Shown: positions 8,429-17,625, numbered from the stretch's first letter. The stretch: DNA of 64,000 nt from Bacillus sp. N1-1 (GCF_009818105.1 NZ_CP046564.1:1364001-1428000); one strand, 5' to 3'. Numbers and translations are program-made. The notes: a model not told the origin generated them from the letters alone.

Positions 8429-8839
8429 TTGATATACAAAGAGGACTGTCCATTTTGTCATCCTGAAAGAGACGACAAACAAAAGATTCTATTTGAAAAT
8501 GAATGTTGCTACTTCTTACAACATGACGATCAACAAGATATCTTAGAAGGTTGTGGAGTCATCGTTCCTAAGAAGCATCACGCTAATGCATTTGAATTAT
8601 CGAAAGAAGAGTGGAACGACACCTATGAACTTCTACAGGATGCAAAGAAATACCTGGATCAAGCGTTTTCTCCAGATGGTTATACACTCGGTTGGAATGT
8701 CGGAGAAGTCTCAAATCAATTCATTTTCCATAGTCATCTGCATGTTATACCAAGATATGATGACGAACCATTGGCTGGGAAAGGATTGCGTTACTGGCTT
8801 AAACAGCCTGAAAATAAAAGAAAAAAGTTACATCTGTAG
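8429..8839 (+). CDS. HIT-family hydrolase
   Basis: 136 residues from TTG at 8429 behind AAAGGTGG. The histidine triad HSHLHVIPRY (about 99-108) is the catalytic signature of nucleotide hydrolases acting on AMP- or GMP-linked compounds. The N-terminal CPFCHPE resembles the zinc-binding knuckle of many bacterial HIT proteins. Substrate undefined. Stands alone, followed by a strong terminator. Confidence 0.92.
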   Translation: MIYKEDCPFCHPERDDKQKILFENECCYFLQHDDQQDILEGCGVIVPKKHHANAFELSKEEWNDTYELLQDAKKYLDQAFSPDGYTLGWNVGEVSNQFIFHSHLHVIPRYDDEPLAGKGLRYWLKQPENKRKKLHL

Positions 8840-8896
8840 TTCTTACTAGAATAACTTTACTTTTTCTAAATCAAAGAGCGGTGATTAAATAATAGC

Positions 8897-8929
8897 GGAG
8901 ATCCCATTCGAACGGGATTTCCTTTTTTT
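8897..8929 (+). terminator. Rho-independent terminator
   Basis: Nine-bp stem with one G-U pair (GGAGATCCC with GGGATTTCC), eight-base loop and seven Ts; ends the HIT transcript just upstream of the ECF promoter. Confidence 0.88.
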
Positions 8930-8952
8930 GCTTTAATACCATTTTATAAAAA

Positions 8953-8980
8953 TGAAACTTTTTTCCTTCTTTATCACTCT
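8953..8980 (+). promoter_or_regulatory. Candidate autoregulated ECF sigma promoter
   Basis: TGAAACTTTTTT at 8953-8964 is the classic ECF -35 (TGAAAC). The -10 around 8975-8980 (CACTCT) does not match CGTA/CGTC, so the promoter assignment rests mainly on the -35 and on its location 44 bases before the sigma gene. Confidence 0.45.
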
Positions 8981-9001
8981 AATGGCAAAAGGAGGTTAAT
9001 C

Positions 9002-9535
9002 ATGAATGAAGTAAAGCTTGTCAAGAAAGCGAAAAAGGGAGACAAGGAAGCTTTTGAACAACTCCTTGTCTTACATAAAGATCAGTTATATCGAACGGCA
9101 TTTCTTTATGTGCGAAATCGAGAGGATGCATTGGATGTTGTTCAAGAAACGGCGTTTCGAAGTTATTTAGCCATCAAGACGTTACAAGAAGAAAAGTTCT
9201 TTGTTACGTGGCTAACGAAGATCCTCATTCGCTGCGCTTACGATTCCTTAAAGAAAAGAAAAAATAACGTTCCATTAGAAAAGGTAACGCCAATTTTATC
9301 AAAGCTTGATAAACGTTCAGACGACGTAATGGATTTGGCTGATGCTACAAATAAGCTTGAACAGAAATACCGAGATGTGATTGTGCTGTTCCATTATCAT
9401 GATTTGTCGATAAAGGAAGTGGCTCTTGTCCTGGATCTACCTGAAAATACGGTGAAGACATATCTCCAAAGAGGTCGAAAGCAGTTGAGAACAATTTTAG
9501 AGGGGGCTGGTTTAAATGAAGGAAAATCTTTATAA
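9002..9535 (+). CDS. ECF-type RNA polymerase sigma factor
   Basis: 177 residues; ATG follows AAAGGAGG. Region 2 (about 10-80; DQLYRTAFLYVRNREDALDVVQETAFRSY) reads the -10, and region 4 (about 115-170; LEQKYRDVIVLFHYHDLSIKEVALVLDLPENTVKTYLQRGRKQ, cited in part) reads the -35. The gene overlaps the next by 20 bp, the usual coupling of sigma and anti-sigma genes. The DUF4179-type partner places it near the ECF30-like Bacillus group. Signal unknown, though such pairs commonly respond to envelope stress. Confidence 0.93.
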   Translation: MNEVKLVKKAKKGDKEAFEQLLVLHKDQLYRTAFLYVRNREDALDVVQETAFRSYLAIKTLQEEKFFVTWLTKILIRCAYDSLKKRKNNVPLEKVTPILSKLDKRSDDVMDLADATNKLEQKYRDVIVLFHYHDLSIKEVALVLDLPENTVKTYLQRGRKQLRTILEGAGLNEGKSL

Positions 9536-10877
9536 GGATCAGTATGACAAAATCGATGTACCTGAGGATGAATTATTACGTTCTATTCAATCTGGTATTG
9601 ATCAAGCGGACGGGAAACAGTCATTTAAACATCAACGAAAAATAAAGCGATCCATTGTTTCAACGGCAGCAGCGGTTGTACTGTCAGCAACATTCCTTTC
9701 ATCCAACGTATCAAATGCTCTTGCAGACGTCCCGGTTATTGGCGAAGCTTATCATGTTTTTAATGATATGGTTGGTCGGAACTTAACATCCCAACAGTTA
9801 ATTACAGAACTTGATGAGAAATCGAGTGGTAAAGGGCTAGATGTGATGGTGACGAGTGCTTATTACGATGGAGCAGTGATCGGTGTATCGTTTAAAGTTG
9901 AAGGAAACGTGAAAGAAGATGAGCTTCATAAAGTGAACGGTTTCTATGAAATTTACGGAGGTAATGAGGCCATTAGTGATAGTAAAGAAATCGTTGCTTT
10001 GGAGAAAAGTGGCGATGGCTATATTGGACAAATTCAGTTAGCTTATCCAGGCAAAGAACTACCGGCCAACACCTCCTTCCCACTAGAATTTAAACGAATT
10101 GGAGAAAAAGAAGGCTCATGGAAATTCGATGTTCCGGTTGAGCAACTTCCATATGAAGAAGTGAAATTAGATGAAGTAAGATCCAATGAGCAAGCAGATG
10201 TTGCTGTTCAATTTAACTCGATCATAGAAGGTCAGGCGTCAACGGCTATCAATTATACTGGTACATTCCCGCTTGAAGGGAAGCATGATCAAGTTCGTCT
10301 TGATGTAGTGGATGAAAACGGCGAACCTGTAAACGTATCAGTGGATGGGATCGATCTAGAAACGAGTCAAGAAAATGATCAAATCGTTGTCAAAGGAAGA
10401 AGTATTATCCCTGAGAATCTAAAGGAGAGAACGGATTATATAGAGATTCATCCAAAAGTAGCGGTCAGTGGAGTAGAAGATCAATTTATACGCCTTTCAG
10501 ATAAACTCCCTGTGAAAATTCAGTCGAGTAGACAGGATCATGTTATTTCAGTAAACAATATAAAAGTTGATGGGGAGAACGTTACACTGGACTTTCAAAT
10601 AAACAATGGAAGAGCCGATCGGTATTTTGGATTCTATAAAGACATGGCTCGAACTGAAGTTGTGCTAGTTAAGGAAAGCAGAAAAGAGATTTATGAAGAA
10701 CCACTTAAACACACGGTGAAAGTGCTCGATAAAGATAAGCTTTCTTTTAGAAGTACGTTTGATGTTAGCAACTTGAAAGATTTCAATGAAGATAACTACG
10801 TGGTAAGAGTGAGTTTAGGAACATTAAGTAGTAATTTGCCTGTCGAATTGGAACCGGTCAAAATTGAATTGAATTAA
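9516..10877 (+). CDS. DUF4179-type membrane anti-sigma candidate
   Basis: 453 residues, ATG at 9516 inside the sigma gene with AGAGGGGG upstream. A short cytoplasmic N-terminus (about 1-45, ending in a KHQRKIKRS basic stretch) would bind the sigma factor; one membrane helix follows (about 47-65, STAAAVVLSATFLSS), then a long extracellular region with a DUF4179-like domain (VPVIGEAYHVFNDMVG...VTSAYYDGAVIGVSFKV) and beta-rich repeats. The regulatory role is inferred from gene overlap and topology. No zinc-binding HxxxCxxC motif is seen. Confidence 0.82.
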   Translation: MKENLYKDQYDKIDVPEDELLRSIQSGIDQADGKQSFKHQRKIKRSIVSTAAAVVLSATFLSSNVSNALADVPVIGEAYHVFNDMVGRNLTSQQLITELDEKSSGKGLDVMVTSAYYDGAVIGVSFKVEGNVKEDELHKVNGFYEIYGGNEAISDSKEIVALEKSGDGYIGQIQLAYPGKELPANTSFPLEFKRIGEKEGSWKFDVPVEQLPYEEVKLDEVRSNEQADVAVQFNSIIEGQASTAINYTGTFPLEGKHDQVRLDVVDENGEPVNVSVDGIDLETSQENDQIVVKGRSIIPENLKERTDYIEIHPKVAVSGVEDQFIRLSDKLPVKIQSSRQDHVISVNNIKVDGENVTLDFQINNGRADRYFGFYKDMARTEVVLVKESRKEIYEEPLKHTVKVLDKDKLSFRSTFDVSNLKDFNEDNYVVRVSLGTLSSNLPVELEPVKIELN

Positions 10878-11090
10878 ATTGCCAAGTAAGGATTGCTTGA
10901 GATCTTGAGCCGGAGTGGAGGATGTTCCACAAAATGGTGGCGTCTGTGGGAAGCGCTGATGGAGTTGATTACGTATCCAGATGGTATCGATTATCCAGAG
11001 GAAAGTGAAGCAGAGAGGTGGACTCCGTCGAAAAGAGGAGAAGGGTAAGGTGAAATCCTGTTGCTGTGCTAAATAGGTTTTGGTTACATG
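10878..11090. other. Intergenic stretch without a supported gene
   Basis: About 210 bases between the DUF4179 gene and the terminator. Several short open frames exist (one of 29 codons from an ATG near 10960) but none has a convincing ribosome binding site, so no gene is called. Confidence 0.5.
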
Positions 11091-11131
11091 AAAAAGAAGT
11101 ACTAGTGATGTTTCCACTAGCACTTCTTTTT
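11091..11131. terminator. Bidirectional terminator
   Basis: Seventeen-bp stem with one mismatch (AAAAAGAAGT...CTAGTG against CACTAG...ACTTCTTTTT), seven-base loop, A/T tracts on both sides. It serves the sigma operon from the left and hrtA from the right. Confidence 0.92.
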
Positions 11132-11134
11132 ATC

Positions 11135-11833
11135 TTATATGGATTTCGTAGCACGATTCTTCAGTATCTTTCCATCACTCATCGTGACGATATGATCCGC
11201 ATAAGCTAACATTTCTTCATCATGGGTAACCGTTAGTGTCGTCATCCCAAGCGATTTCGTTACGTGCTGAATTAACGCCATGGTGTCTTTTGACTTTTTG
11301 GAATCAAGACTTGCAGTTGGCTCATCGGCAAACAGCACTGTTGGGTTGTGGATAATGGCGCGTGCGACGGCAACTCGCTGTTTTTCTCCGCCTGATAAGG
11401 AGGAAGGGTAGGCTGTAAGACGATGCGTCATTCCCACCTTTTCTAATACGTCCGTTATCTGTTTTCGCTTGTCGTGTTTGTTTATTTTCATTTCAGCCAC
11501 GTCCATCATCATTGAAAGTTGTTCTTCAACTGTGAGAAAAGGAACGAGGTGGGATGACTGAAAAACAAAACCGAAATGATGCGCTCGAATGTTTCGCACC
11601 TGTTCTGATCGCATTTCAGCTAAATTCTGATTTTCAAAAAGGACGCGACCGCTTGAGAGAGGTTGAAGACCGGCAGCGATTGTCAGCAACGTGCTTTTTC
11701 CTGAACCTGAAGCACCGATTAGCGCTGTGACTTCACCTTTCTGAAGCGATAAATCCACCCCTTTTAACACTTCTTCTTCGATTTCTCCATTTATGAACGA
11801 CTTTCTTACTTGTTCTAATTGTAGATGCGTCAT
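11135..11833 (-). CDS. hrtA: Heme exporter ATPase HrtA
   Basis: 232 residues from ATG at 11833, behind AAGGAGAGG; two bases separate it from hrtB. Walker A GASGSGKST, Q-loop with the HrtA-like FQSSHLVPFLTVEEQL, signature LSGGEKQRVAVA and Walker B VLFADEPTASLD. It energises the HrtB permease that relieves heme toxicity at the membrane. Identification rests on the ATPase sequence and on the neighbouring HssRS genes. Confidence 0.9.
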   Translation of the reverse strand: MTHLQLEQVRKSFINGEIEEEVLKGVDLSLQKGEVTALIGASGSGKSTLLTIAAGLQPLSSGRVLFENQNLAEMRSEQVRNIRAHHFGFVFQSSHLVPFLTVEEQLSMMMDVAEMKINKHDKRKQITDVLEKVGMTHRLTAYPSSLSGGEKQRVAVARAIIHNPTVLFADEPTASLDSKKSKDTMALIQHVTKSLGMTTLTVTHDEEMLAYADHIVTMSDGKILKNRATKSI

Positions 11834-11834
11834 G

Positions 11835-12863
11835 TTAAGCCTCTCCTTGTTGAATAGCCTGCAAAGGTTCAATTTTCCTAATTTGAAAGCCTGATAGCGT
11901 CGATCCTAAGAAACCAACAATCACGAAGACGAAGGATAGTTGTATTGTTGTTGTAAGAGTTAAGTGATAAGGCATTGTATCAGGAGCAATTACTTGAAAA
12001 ACTTGGCTCAATAGTCCAGAAACGAAAAGAGCTATTATCGTAATAAGCGCCATTTGACTCCAGATCATTTTAAACAAATCCCCTGTGCGAATTCCGAGTG
12101 CTTTAAGAATGCCGTACATCCCGATTTTTTGGACATTCATCATATAAAAGAAAATCGCAAACAGCATGCCGCTAATTACAACGAGAAACCAAACAATCAT
12201 ATTTAGCGTCATTTGTTCAGCCTGGTAACTTGGAATGGTAGAGAGAAATTCGTTCTTAGAAAAGGACTGCAACCCGCTGATCTCCTCGGTTGTATTGGGA
12301 CGATAGATGAGCTGTAATTCATCCGTTCGAAACATGTTTTTAAATGATTCCTGATTGATAAACGCAACGGGTGAGTGATTAAACTTTTTGTTATCAACAA
12401 AATCAATCACCTTAAATGTTCCGTCAAAGAGAGGGGTGGTTAGTTCATCACCAACCTTGATGCCTTCCGCTTTTAACGAGCGATCGAGAATCACTTCTCC
12501 TTTGTTTACCTGTTTAAACAATGGCGTATCTGTAGAAGTGAGAAAGGCAACGCTTTGCTGATTGTCTGCTTCATTTTTGAGTGATCCCATTTGAAGGGAA
12601 AAGGCAAATGCGTCCTGATCGCTCTCAAGGATTTGTTGCTCTTTATTCTCTTCAAGATGAGATTGCGTGTAGGATTCATTTGAGTCTTCACTCATGTAAA
12701 ACGTGCCCTCCGGCATGTTTTTGATCAATGAGACATTGTCTTGAGATAAGCCATTTGCAAGACCAGAAATAATGAACGTGACCAGACTAATGAGTAGCAC
12801 GATGGAGCCAACGGTAACAAATTTCGGTTTATTTTTCTTCATTTCTTTCCAAGCCATATTCAT
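11835..12863 (-). CDS. hrtB: Heme exporter permease HrtB (FtsX/MacB fold)
   Basis: 342 residues. One N-terminal membrane helix (about 18-38), a roughly 180-residue extracellular region (MPEGTFYMSEDSNES...), then three C-terminal helices with the FtsX-type GILKALGIRTGDLFKMIW segment. This topology is that of MacB-type permeases such as HrtB, which draws heme from the membrane. Upstream, the gap to hssS carries a TGAAC direct repeat and a dyad, suggesting its own HssR-responsive promoter. Confidence 0.88.
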   Translation of the reverse strand: MNMAWKEMKKNKPKFVTVGSIVLLISLVTFIISGLANGLSQDNVSLIKNMPEGTFYMSEDSNESYTQSHLEENKEQQILESDQDAFAFSLQMGSLKNEADNQQSVAFLTSTDTPLFKQVNKGEVILDRSLKAEGIKVGDELTTPLFDGTFKVIDFVDNKKFNHSPVAFINQESFKNMFRTDELQLIYRPNTTEEISGLQSFSKNEFLSTIPSYQAEQMTLNMIVWFLVVISGMLFAIFFYMMNVQKIGMYGILKALGIRTGDLFKMIWSQMALITIIALFVSGLLSQVFQVIAPDTMPYHLTLTTTIQLSFVFVIVGFLGSTLSGFQIRKIEPLQAIQQGEA

Positions 12864-12907
12864 TTACCATCATTCCTTTCTATAAGAAAAACCTTTCGTT
12901 CCTGACA

Positions 12908-12949
12908 CTGATTACTTTAAATCAGTTAAGTGAACAAAGGTTAATGAAC
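12908..12949 (-). promoter_or_regulatory. Candidate HssR-responsive promoter region of hrtBA
   Basis: On the minus strand GTTCA occurs twice (12949-12945 and 12935-12931, 14 bases start to start), followed by an 18-bp dyad (CTGATT...AATCAG, 12908-12925). OmpR-family regulators such as HssR bind direct repeats. A related GTTAA/GTTCA pair 11 bases apart lies upstream of hssR near 15045-15062. Binding is inferred. Confidence 0.5.
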
Positions 12950-12951
12950 GA

Positions 12952-14325
12952 TTACAAATGTGGAAGAGTGATTCTAAATGTGGTGCCTTTTCCTAACTTA
13001 CTTTCGACGAGAATATCACCTTGATGGAGTTCAATAATTTCTTTTACAATGGATAAGCCCAAGCCTGTGCCTTGCTGTGTTCTCGTACGAGCTAGGTCGG
13101 CACGATAAAAGCGATCAAAGATTTGTTCTTTTTCATTCGGCTCCAAGCCGATGCCTGTATCCGTAAAGGTTAGTTGGATTTGGTCTTGAGAGTCTTTTAA
13201 CATAAGCTCAATCGATCCACCTGGCTCGTTGTATTTTATTGCGTTCGTTAAAAGGTTTTCCCAGGCGGTATATAACAGCTCCGGATTCCCTTTAAATCTA
13301 ACTTCGTCAAGAGTATAGGTTAAAGAAAGCTCCTTTTCATCGATTCGCCAATAATAGCGATGCAAAAGGCTTTTTAATTGAGCGGATAAATCAACCGATT
13401 TTCTGGGGTGATCTTTCTCTTTTGGTTCAAGAGAGGATAGCGTTAATAGCTGTTTGGATAAAATGGACATCCGTTCTGCTTCCTCTTGAATGACACGCAA
13501 GTATGCTTTTCTGTCTTCCTCGGAAAGAGCATTGTTTTCTAATAAACGACTGTACCCCTGTATATTTAATAAAGGGGTTTGAATATCATGAGATACATTT
13601 GAGACAAATGACTTCCGAAGCTTATCTAATTTACCGAGCCTTGCGATCATTTCTTTAAAATTCTGCGCCAGCTGGCCAATCTCATCTCTTCGATGAATGT
13701 CTAAGTGAACATCAAAACCTTCTTCACGTACTTTATTCGTTGCGTGAGATAGCTTTCGGATTGGGCGAATCAACATCGCGGACCAAATGAGTTCTGCTAG
13801 TAAACTTAAGATAAAGATCACTAACACCATCCATCCTAAAAGGAGATGGATCTCGTTAAATAAGAGCTTAATATCTGGTCGCAAAAATAGCGCATACTGC
13901 TTACCATCGTATGTCAACGGCACACCGACTGAATTTTTAAGCTCGTTGGCGAAGAACCCTGTCACAAATGTTTTCTTCGGAAATTCCTTCATGCCATGAT
14001 AGGGTTGGCCATCTAAGACGTCTTCGATCGCTTCTTGCGATAAGTTTTTTTCTTTAAATTCCCCTCCATAAAAACGGCTTTCTCCCTGACCAACTAAAAG
14101 AAGCTGGTAACCTGTTGCCGCTGTATGGCTAAGGTACTCTTCTAGGTCCGCCTGTGTTTCGGCGAACTCCGCTATGCTTGTTGCGATCTCCATGTTTTTC
14201 GCGTCGTTTTCAGGTTTTAAGTTGTTTTGGTAGTAAGCATTCGCAAAGAAAAAGCCAATAACGGAACTGATGAGCATAATGATTAGCGTTGTTAGGATAA
14301 ATTTCGAGTAGAGGGATTTCATCAT
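12952..14325 (-). CDS. hssS: Heme sensor histidine kinase HssS
   Basis: 457 residues; its ATG overlaps the hssR stop (ATGA). Two membrane helices (about 9-30 and 163-186) flank an extracellular sensor whose SRFYGGEFKEKNLSQEAI and KKTFVTGFFANELKNSVGV stretches match HssS of Staphylococcus aureus as I recall it. Then HAMP, HisKA with SNVSHDIQTPL, and HATPase_c (NLLTNAIKYN, DTGIGL, GTGLGLSIV). HssS detects heme excess and phosphorylates HssR. Confidence 0.93.
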   Translation of the reverse strand: MMKSLYSKFILTTLIIMLISSVIGFFFANAYYQNNLKPENDAKNMEIATSIAEFAETQADLEEYLSHTAATGYQLLLVGQGESRFYGGEFKEKNLSQEAIEDVLDGQPYHGMKEFPKKTFVTGFFANELKNSVGVPLTYDGKQYALFLRPDIKLLFNEIHLLLGWMVLVIFILSLLAELIWSAMLIRPIRKLSHATNKVREEGFDVHLDIHRRDEIGQLAQNFKEMIARLGKLDKLRKSFVSNVSHDIQTPLLNIQGYSRLLENNALSEEDRKAYLRVIQEEAERMSILSKQLLTLSSLEPKEKDHPRKSVDLSAQLKSLLHRYYWRIDEKELSLTYTLDEVRFKGNPELLYTAWENLLTNAIKYNEPGGSIELMLKDSQDQIQLTFTDTGIGLEPNEKEQIFDRFYRADLARTRTQQGTGLGLSIVKEIIELHQGDILVESKLGKGTTFRITLPHL

Positions 14326-14996
14326 GATGTGACCTCTAGCTTATAACCAATTCCGCGAACGGTTACAATTTTGATGCTTGAGGTGACCGCTCCTAGCCGT
14401 TCACGAACCCTCTTAATGTGAACATTTAACGTTCTCTCATCCCCTTCGAAATCAAGCCCCCATATGTTTTCAATCAGATAATCTCGATTAAAAACTTGGT
14501 TCGGGCGAGAAGCCAATAGGGCTAGTAACTCAAACTCCTTTAAAGGCATAAGAAGGTGCTGTTTTCCAATTTGTACCTCATAATTTCTTTTATCAATTTT
14601 TACATCAGCCAGCTGTATCGTATACTGACTCGGCTTATCATATCGTCTTAAAACAGCCTGGACACGAAAAATCAGTTCCTTCGGTTCAAATGGTTTGACG
14701 ATATAATCGTCCGTTCCTGCGGTGTATCCTTGTTCTTTATCATGCAGCTCGCCTTTGGCGGTTAATAAGATAACGGGAATATCGTACGTATCTCGGATTT
14801 TTTTGGTAAGTGTATATCCGTCTAATCCTGGCATCATCACATCCACGATTGCGAAGTCAATCGTAACTTCTTCTAATCGAGCTAAAGCTTCTATGCCATT
14901 TCTTGATGTGAATGTATGAAATCCAGCATCTCGGAGCGTAACTTCGACAAGGTTTAAAATGTGCGGATCGTCATCGATGATTAAGATGGAAATCAC
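14322..14996 (-). CDS. hssR: Heme response regulator HssR (OmpR family)
   Basis: 224 residues if translation starts at GTG 14996, which is eight to nine bases after AAAGGGTG and gives the same N-terminus length as HssR; a GTG at 15005 is the alternative but abuts the ribosome binding site. Receiver domain with DDD and phospho-acceptor in FAIVDVMMPG, lysine in DDYIVKPFE, then an OmpR winged helix (LMPLKEFELL...GDERTLNVHIKRVRERL). Expected to activate hrtBA. Confidence 0.92.
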   Translation of the reverse strand: MISILIIDDDPHILNLVEVTLRDAGFHTFTSRNGIEALARLEEVTIDFAIVDVMMPGLDGYTLTKKIRDTYDIPVILLTAKGELHDKEQGYTAGTDDYIVKPFEPKELIFRVQAVLRRYDKPSQYTIQLADVKIDKRNYEVQIGKQHLLMPLKEFELLALLASRPNQVFNRDYLIENIWGLDFEGDERTLNVHIKRVRERLGAVTSSIKIVTVRGIGYKLEVTS

Positions 14997-15219
14997 GTTT
15001 TTCACCCTTTCTTTACAGAATCTCTCCCACCTATCTTACAACGTAAAGGTGAACAGAAGATTAACGGGTAAGAGATCGTGCTGAATTTTATTTATCAGAT
15101 TTGGCCCGTTCGTTTCATATACCGTCTCATTCATTCTTTCTCAACAATGTTTTGCTCAAGCGTTTTTTATCGATTTTTTATGAAATGAAAATTAAAAATG
15201 TCCAAATGACAAATATATA

Positions 15220-15247
15220 TTGCAAAAAGACGTTGATATTATATAAT
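15220..15247 (+). promoter_or_regulatory. SigA promoter of the ABC exporter operon
   Basis: TTGCAA at 15220-15225, 16-base spacer, TATAAT at 15242-15247. A short dyad TGTC-N5-GACA at 15199-15211 lies just upstream and could be an operator for the small XRE regulator encoded in the same operon. Confidence 0.7.
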
Positions 15248-15289
15248 GGAAAAAGAAGGATATGGTTCATTTGAATGAGGGGGATGAGA

Positions 15290-16156
15290 ATGAGTATTGA
15301 GATGCGTACACTATCAAAAACGTTCAATAAGAAGGAACGAGCACTTTCTGACATTCAATTTACGCTACGAAAAGGGGAAGTTGTTGGGCTCGTTGGACCA
15401 AACGGGGCGGGGAAGACGACTTTAATGAAAATTATTTCTGGAATTATCGTGCAGTATGACGGGGAGCTTACATTCAGGGAGCAAGGTCGGTCAATTGGGA
15501 GTTTAATTGAGAAGCCGAAGTTCTTTCCAAATAAAAGCGGACGGTACAATATCCATTATTTTCGTTCCTTGTTTGGTGGAGACGATGAACATTTCGATGA
15601 AATCATTCAGTCTCTTGGTATGGAATCGTACTTAAAGAAAAAGGTGAAGGACTATTCGCTTGGGATGAAGCAGCGTCTTGGGATTGCGCTCGCGCTTATT
15701 TCAAATCCGGATTATCTCGTATTGGATGAACCGACAAATGGCATGGACCCGGAGGGAATACGAAATATTCTTGGCTATTTAAAGAGGCTCGCAAAGGAAA
15801 AAGGCATTGGCATACTGATTTCAAGTCACATTTTAGAAGATGTCGAGAATATAAGTGATCGTGTTTATGTGATTAAAGAGGGACGGTTGATTAATGAGTA
15901 TGCAAGGGAACAAAATCGTGCGGAAGTTTTAGAGCTAATGTTTTCTGAAAGAGATCTTCCTCAAGCCGTGAATGTGTTAGCCGGATACGAAGGAGTGATC
16001 CGCAGTGGAAGTGTTCTTTCAGTTCCATTTGATGGAGATATGAAACAGGTACTGAAGCACTTAGGTCAACACGATCTTTTCCCAGCCGATGTGAAGCGGA
16101 AAAAGGACACGCTTGAGGATTTCTATTTTCAAAATATGGAGAGTGAAGCGAAGTGA
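15290..16156 (+). CDS. ABC transporter ATPase (bacitracin/lantibiotic-export type)
   Basis: 288 residues; of three in-frame ATGs (15275, 15284, 15290) the last is best spaced from GAGGGGGA. Walker A GPNGAGKTT, signature YSLGMKQRLGIALAL, Walker B YLVLDEPTNGMDPEG, H-switch SSHILEDVE. The extra C-terminal about 85 residues are typical of BcrA/LanF-type ATPases. Works with the overlapping permease downstream; the exported compound is unknown. Confidence 0.9.
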   Translation: MSIEMRTLSKTFNKKERALSDIQFTLRKGEVVGLVGPNGAGKTTLMKIISGIIVQYDGELTFREQGRSIGSLIEKPKFFPNKSGRYNIHYFRSLFGGDDEHFDEIIQSLGMESYLKKKVKDYSLGMKQRLGIALALISNPDYLVLDEPTNGMDPEGIRNILGYLKRLAKEKGIGILISSHILEDVENISDRVYVIKEGRLINEYAREQNRAEVLELMFSERDLPQAVNVLAGYEGVIRSGSVLSVPFDGDMKQVLKHLGQHDLFPADVKRKKDTLEDFYFQNMESEAK

Positions 16157-16869
16157 ATTTTGGACAATACATGAAGCTTGAGATAAAACGTAACCTTAAC
16201 CTGCCGCTGTTTCTGTCGATTGCATTTGCCTTTTTGTTTGGTGGAGGAATTGTTTATTCGATTTACGAACTGGATGGCCCGTTTCAGCCTCGGAATGTAT
16301 CAGGGTTATATGCGGGCATCGCAACGGTGGCGCTTGGCGTATTATGTGCGAAAGTCGTGATTGCTGATCTGCATTACGGTACGATCTATCTTCTTTTTAC
16401 ATCCGCTCGCGATCGGATCACGTTTTTGGTGTCCCGGGTGATTGTGATTAGCACGATGTCACTGTTGTTCGGACTAGGCTGTTCGACACTGCTTTTTGTG
16501 AATCATCAATTAAATGGTCAAGCTTTTTCAGCATCGGATGTTGGGACGTCGGTGCTTCACTATGTGTTATTTGGCGTTTTCTTTACCTTACTTTTTCAAG
16601 TGATCTCAATGTATTATCAGAAGGTGATGCAGCTGTTAATCCTTTCGCTTGTGACGATTTTGGTGCTGCCAGGGTTACTTGGCATTGTGTTTCAGGTGGA
16701 GGCCATTCCTGATTTTGTGAAAGATCTTGTAGCGTATGCACCGGTTTATAGTTTGCCGAATCAGCTGCCGTTTCTTGCGCTGGATGGGGTGGAAATGGGT
16801 GTTACTGCGGTTGTGAGTTTGCTATTGTTTGTGTTTGCGTATGAGCGGTTACCGAAGATTGATTACTAG
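16153..16869 (+). CDS. ABC transporter permease
   Basis: 238 residues from a GTG overlapping the ATPase stop by four bases. Six hydrophobic segments (about 16-36, 52-74, 96-116, 135-156, 163-183, 209-230), matching ABC-2 type permeases paired with BcrA-like ATPases. Codon use is richer in GC than in its neighbours (for example GCG, GTG and CTG runs), which may only reflect membrane composition. Confidence 0.82.
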   Translation: MNFGQYMKLEIKRNLNLPLFLSIAFAFLFGGGIVYSIYELDGPFQPRNVSGLYAGIATVALGVLCAKVVIADLHYGTIYLLFTSARDRITFLVSRVIVISTMSLLFGLGCSTLLFVNHQLNGQAFSASDVGTSVLHYVLFGVFFTLLFQVISMYYQKVMQLLILSLVTILVLPGLLGIVFQVEAIPDFVKDLVAYAPVYSLPNQLPFLALDGVEMGVTAVVSLLLFVFAYERLPKIDY

Positions 16870-16890
16870 AATAGGCTAGGAGGAGTACGG

Positions 16891-17418
16891 ATGGGATTTG
16901 GAGTAAAGAAAAAACAGAAGGATGAACGGCTGACGAATTTGCAAAATAAGATTTACCGGGAAATGTACATTCTTATCGTGGTGATTTGTGGGTTGTCTGT
17001 TTTGTATAAACAGTTTCTCGTTGAAGGGGGAACGCAACATTTATGGACAGAGATCATCATTTTTAGTGTCAGTTCGTTGTATTATCTTATACGATCAACG
17101 ATGCTTGGAATCTTTTCAGATGAGGTAGAGATGCACGATCGATCGAGTAAGATAAGCTTTAGTAAACGTAATTTCTTGATCAGTCTTTTCTTGGGAGTGG
17201 GTTTTTCCCTGTTCCTTGCGATCAGGAATTCTCTGAAGTATGCTGACAGTACACAGGAAGCTTTGTCATTCTTCTTTGTCATTCTTTTTGCATGCTTAAT
17301 GATTTACATTCCTGTCTTATTTGGCATAATGGTGTTACCCTATGCGGTAGCGAAGTATAAAAGTGATAAGATAAATGAGCGGGAATTAGAAGAGATGGAT
17401 GATGAAGATGTGCGGTGA
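16891..17418 (+). CDS. DUF6773-like membrane protein
   Basis: 175 residues, ATG behind AGGAGGAG. Four membrane helices (about 27-47, 58-75, 94-112, 128-150) with charged, cytoplasmic-looking N- and C-termini. Membrane proteins of this kind often sit next to short XRE regulators in Bacillus, as here (three-base gap). The DUF name is given from memory of the family pattern. Function unknown. Confidence 0.65.
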   Translation: MGFGVKKKQKDERLTNLQNKIYREMYILIVVICGLSVLYKQFLVEGGTQHLWTEIIIFSVSSLYYLIRSTMLGIFSDEVEMHDRSSKISFSKRNFLISLFLGVGFSLFLAIRNSLKYADSTQEALSFFFVILFACLMIYIPVLFGIMVLPYAVAKYKSDKINERELEEMDDEDVR

Positions 17419-17421
17419 TGA

Positions 17422-17625
17422 ATGGTGAAGAATGTCAGATTAAAAATGGCGAGAGTCGAGCACGATCTCTCCCAGCAGGAGCTGGCCAAAAAAGTAGGCG
17501 TGTCGAGACAGACGATTGGGCTGATTGAGCTAGGGAAATACAACCCATCGCTACAGCTATGTTTATCGATCTGTTGGGCGTTAAATAAATCGCTTGATGA
17601 GTTGTTTTGGATGGATCCGGAATAG
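17422..17625 (+). CDS. Small XRE-family repressor
   Basis: 67 residues forming one Cro/C1-type helix-turn-helix (LSQQELAKKVGVSRQTIGLIELGKYNPSL). It starts three bases after the membrane-protein stop. Likely autoregulates the ABC exporter operon. The last codons (FWMDPE and stop) and its terminator recur at 27833-27900 beyond the nas cluster. Confidence 0.9.
   Translation: MVKNVRLKMARVEHDLSQQELAKKVGVSRQTIGLIELGKYNPSLQLCLSICWALNKSLDELFWMDPE

Noticed and set aside
10960..11049. Short frame of 29 codons between the DUF4179 gene and the terminator
   Set aside because: No convincing ribosome binding site; other frames in the stretch look equally plausible.
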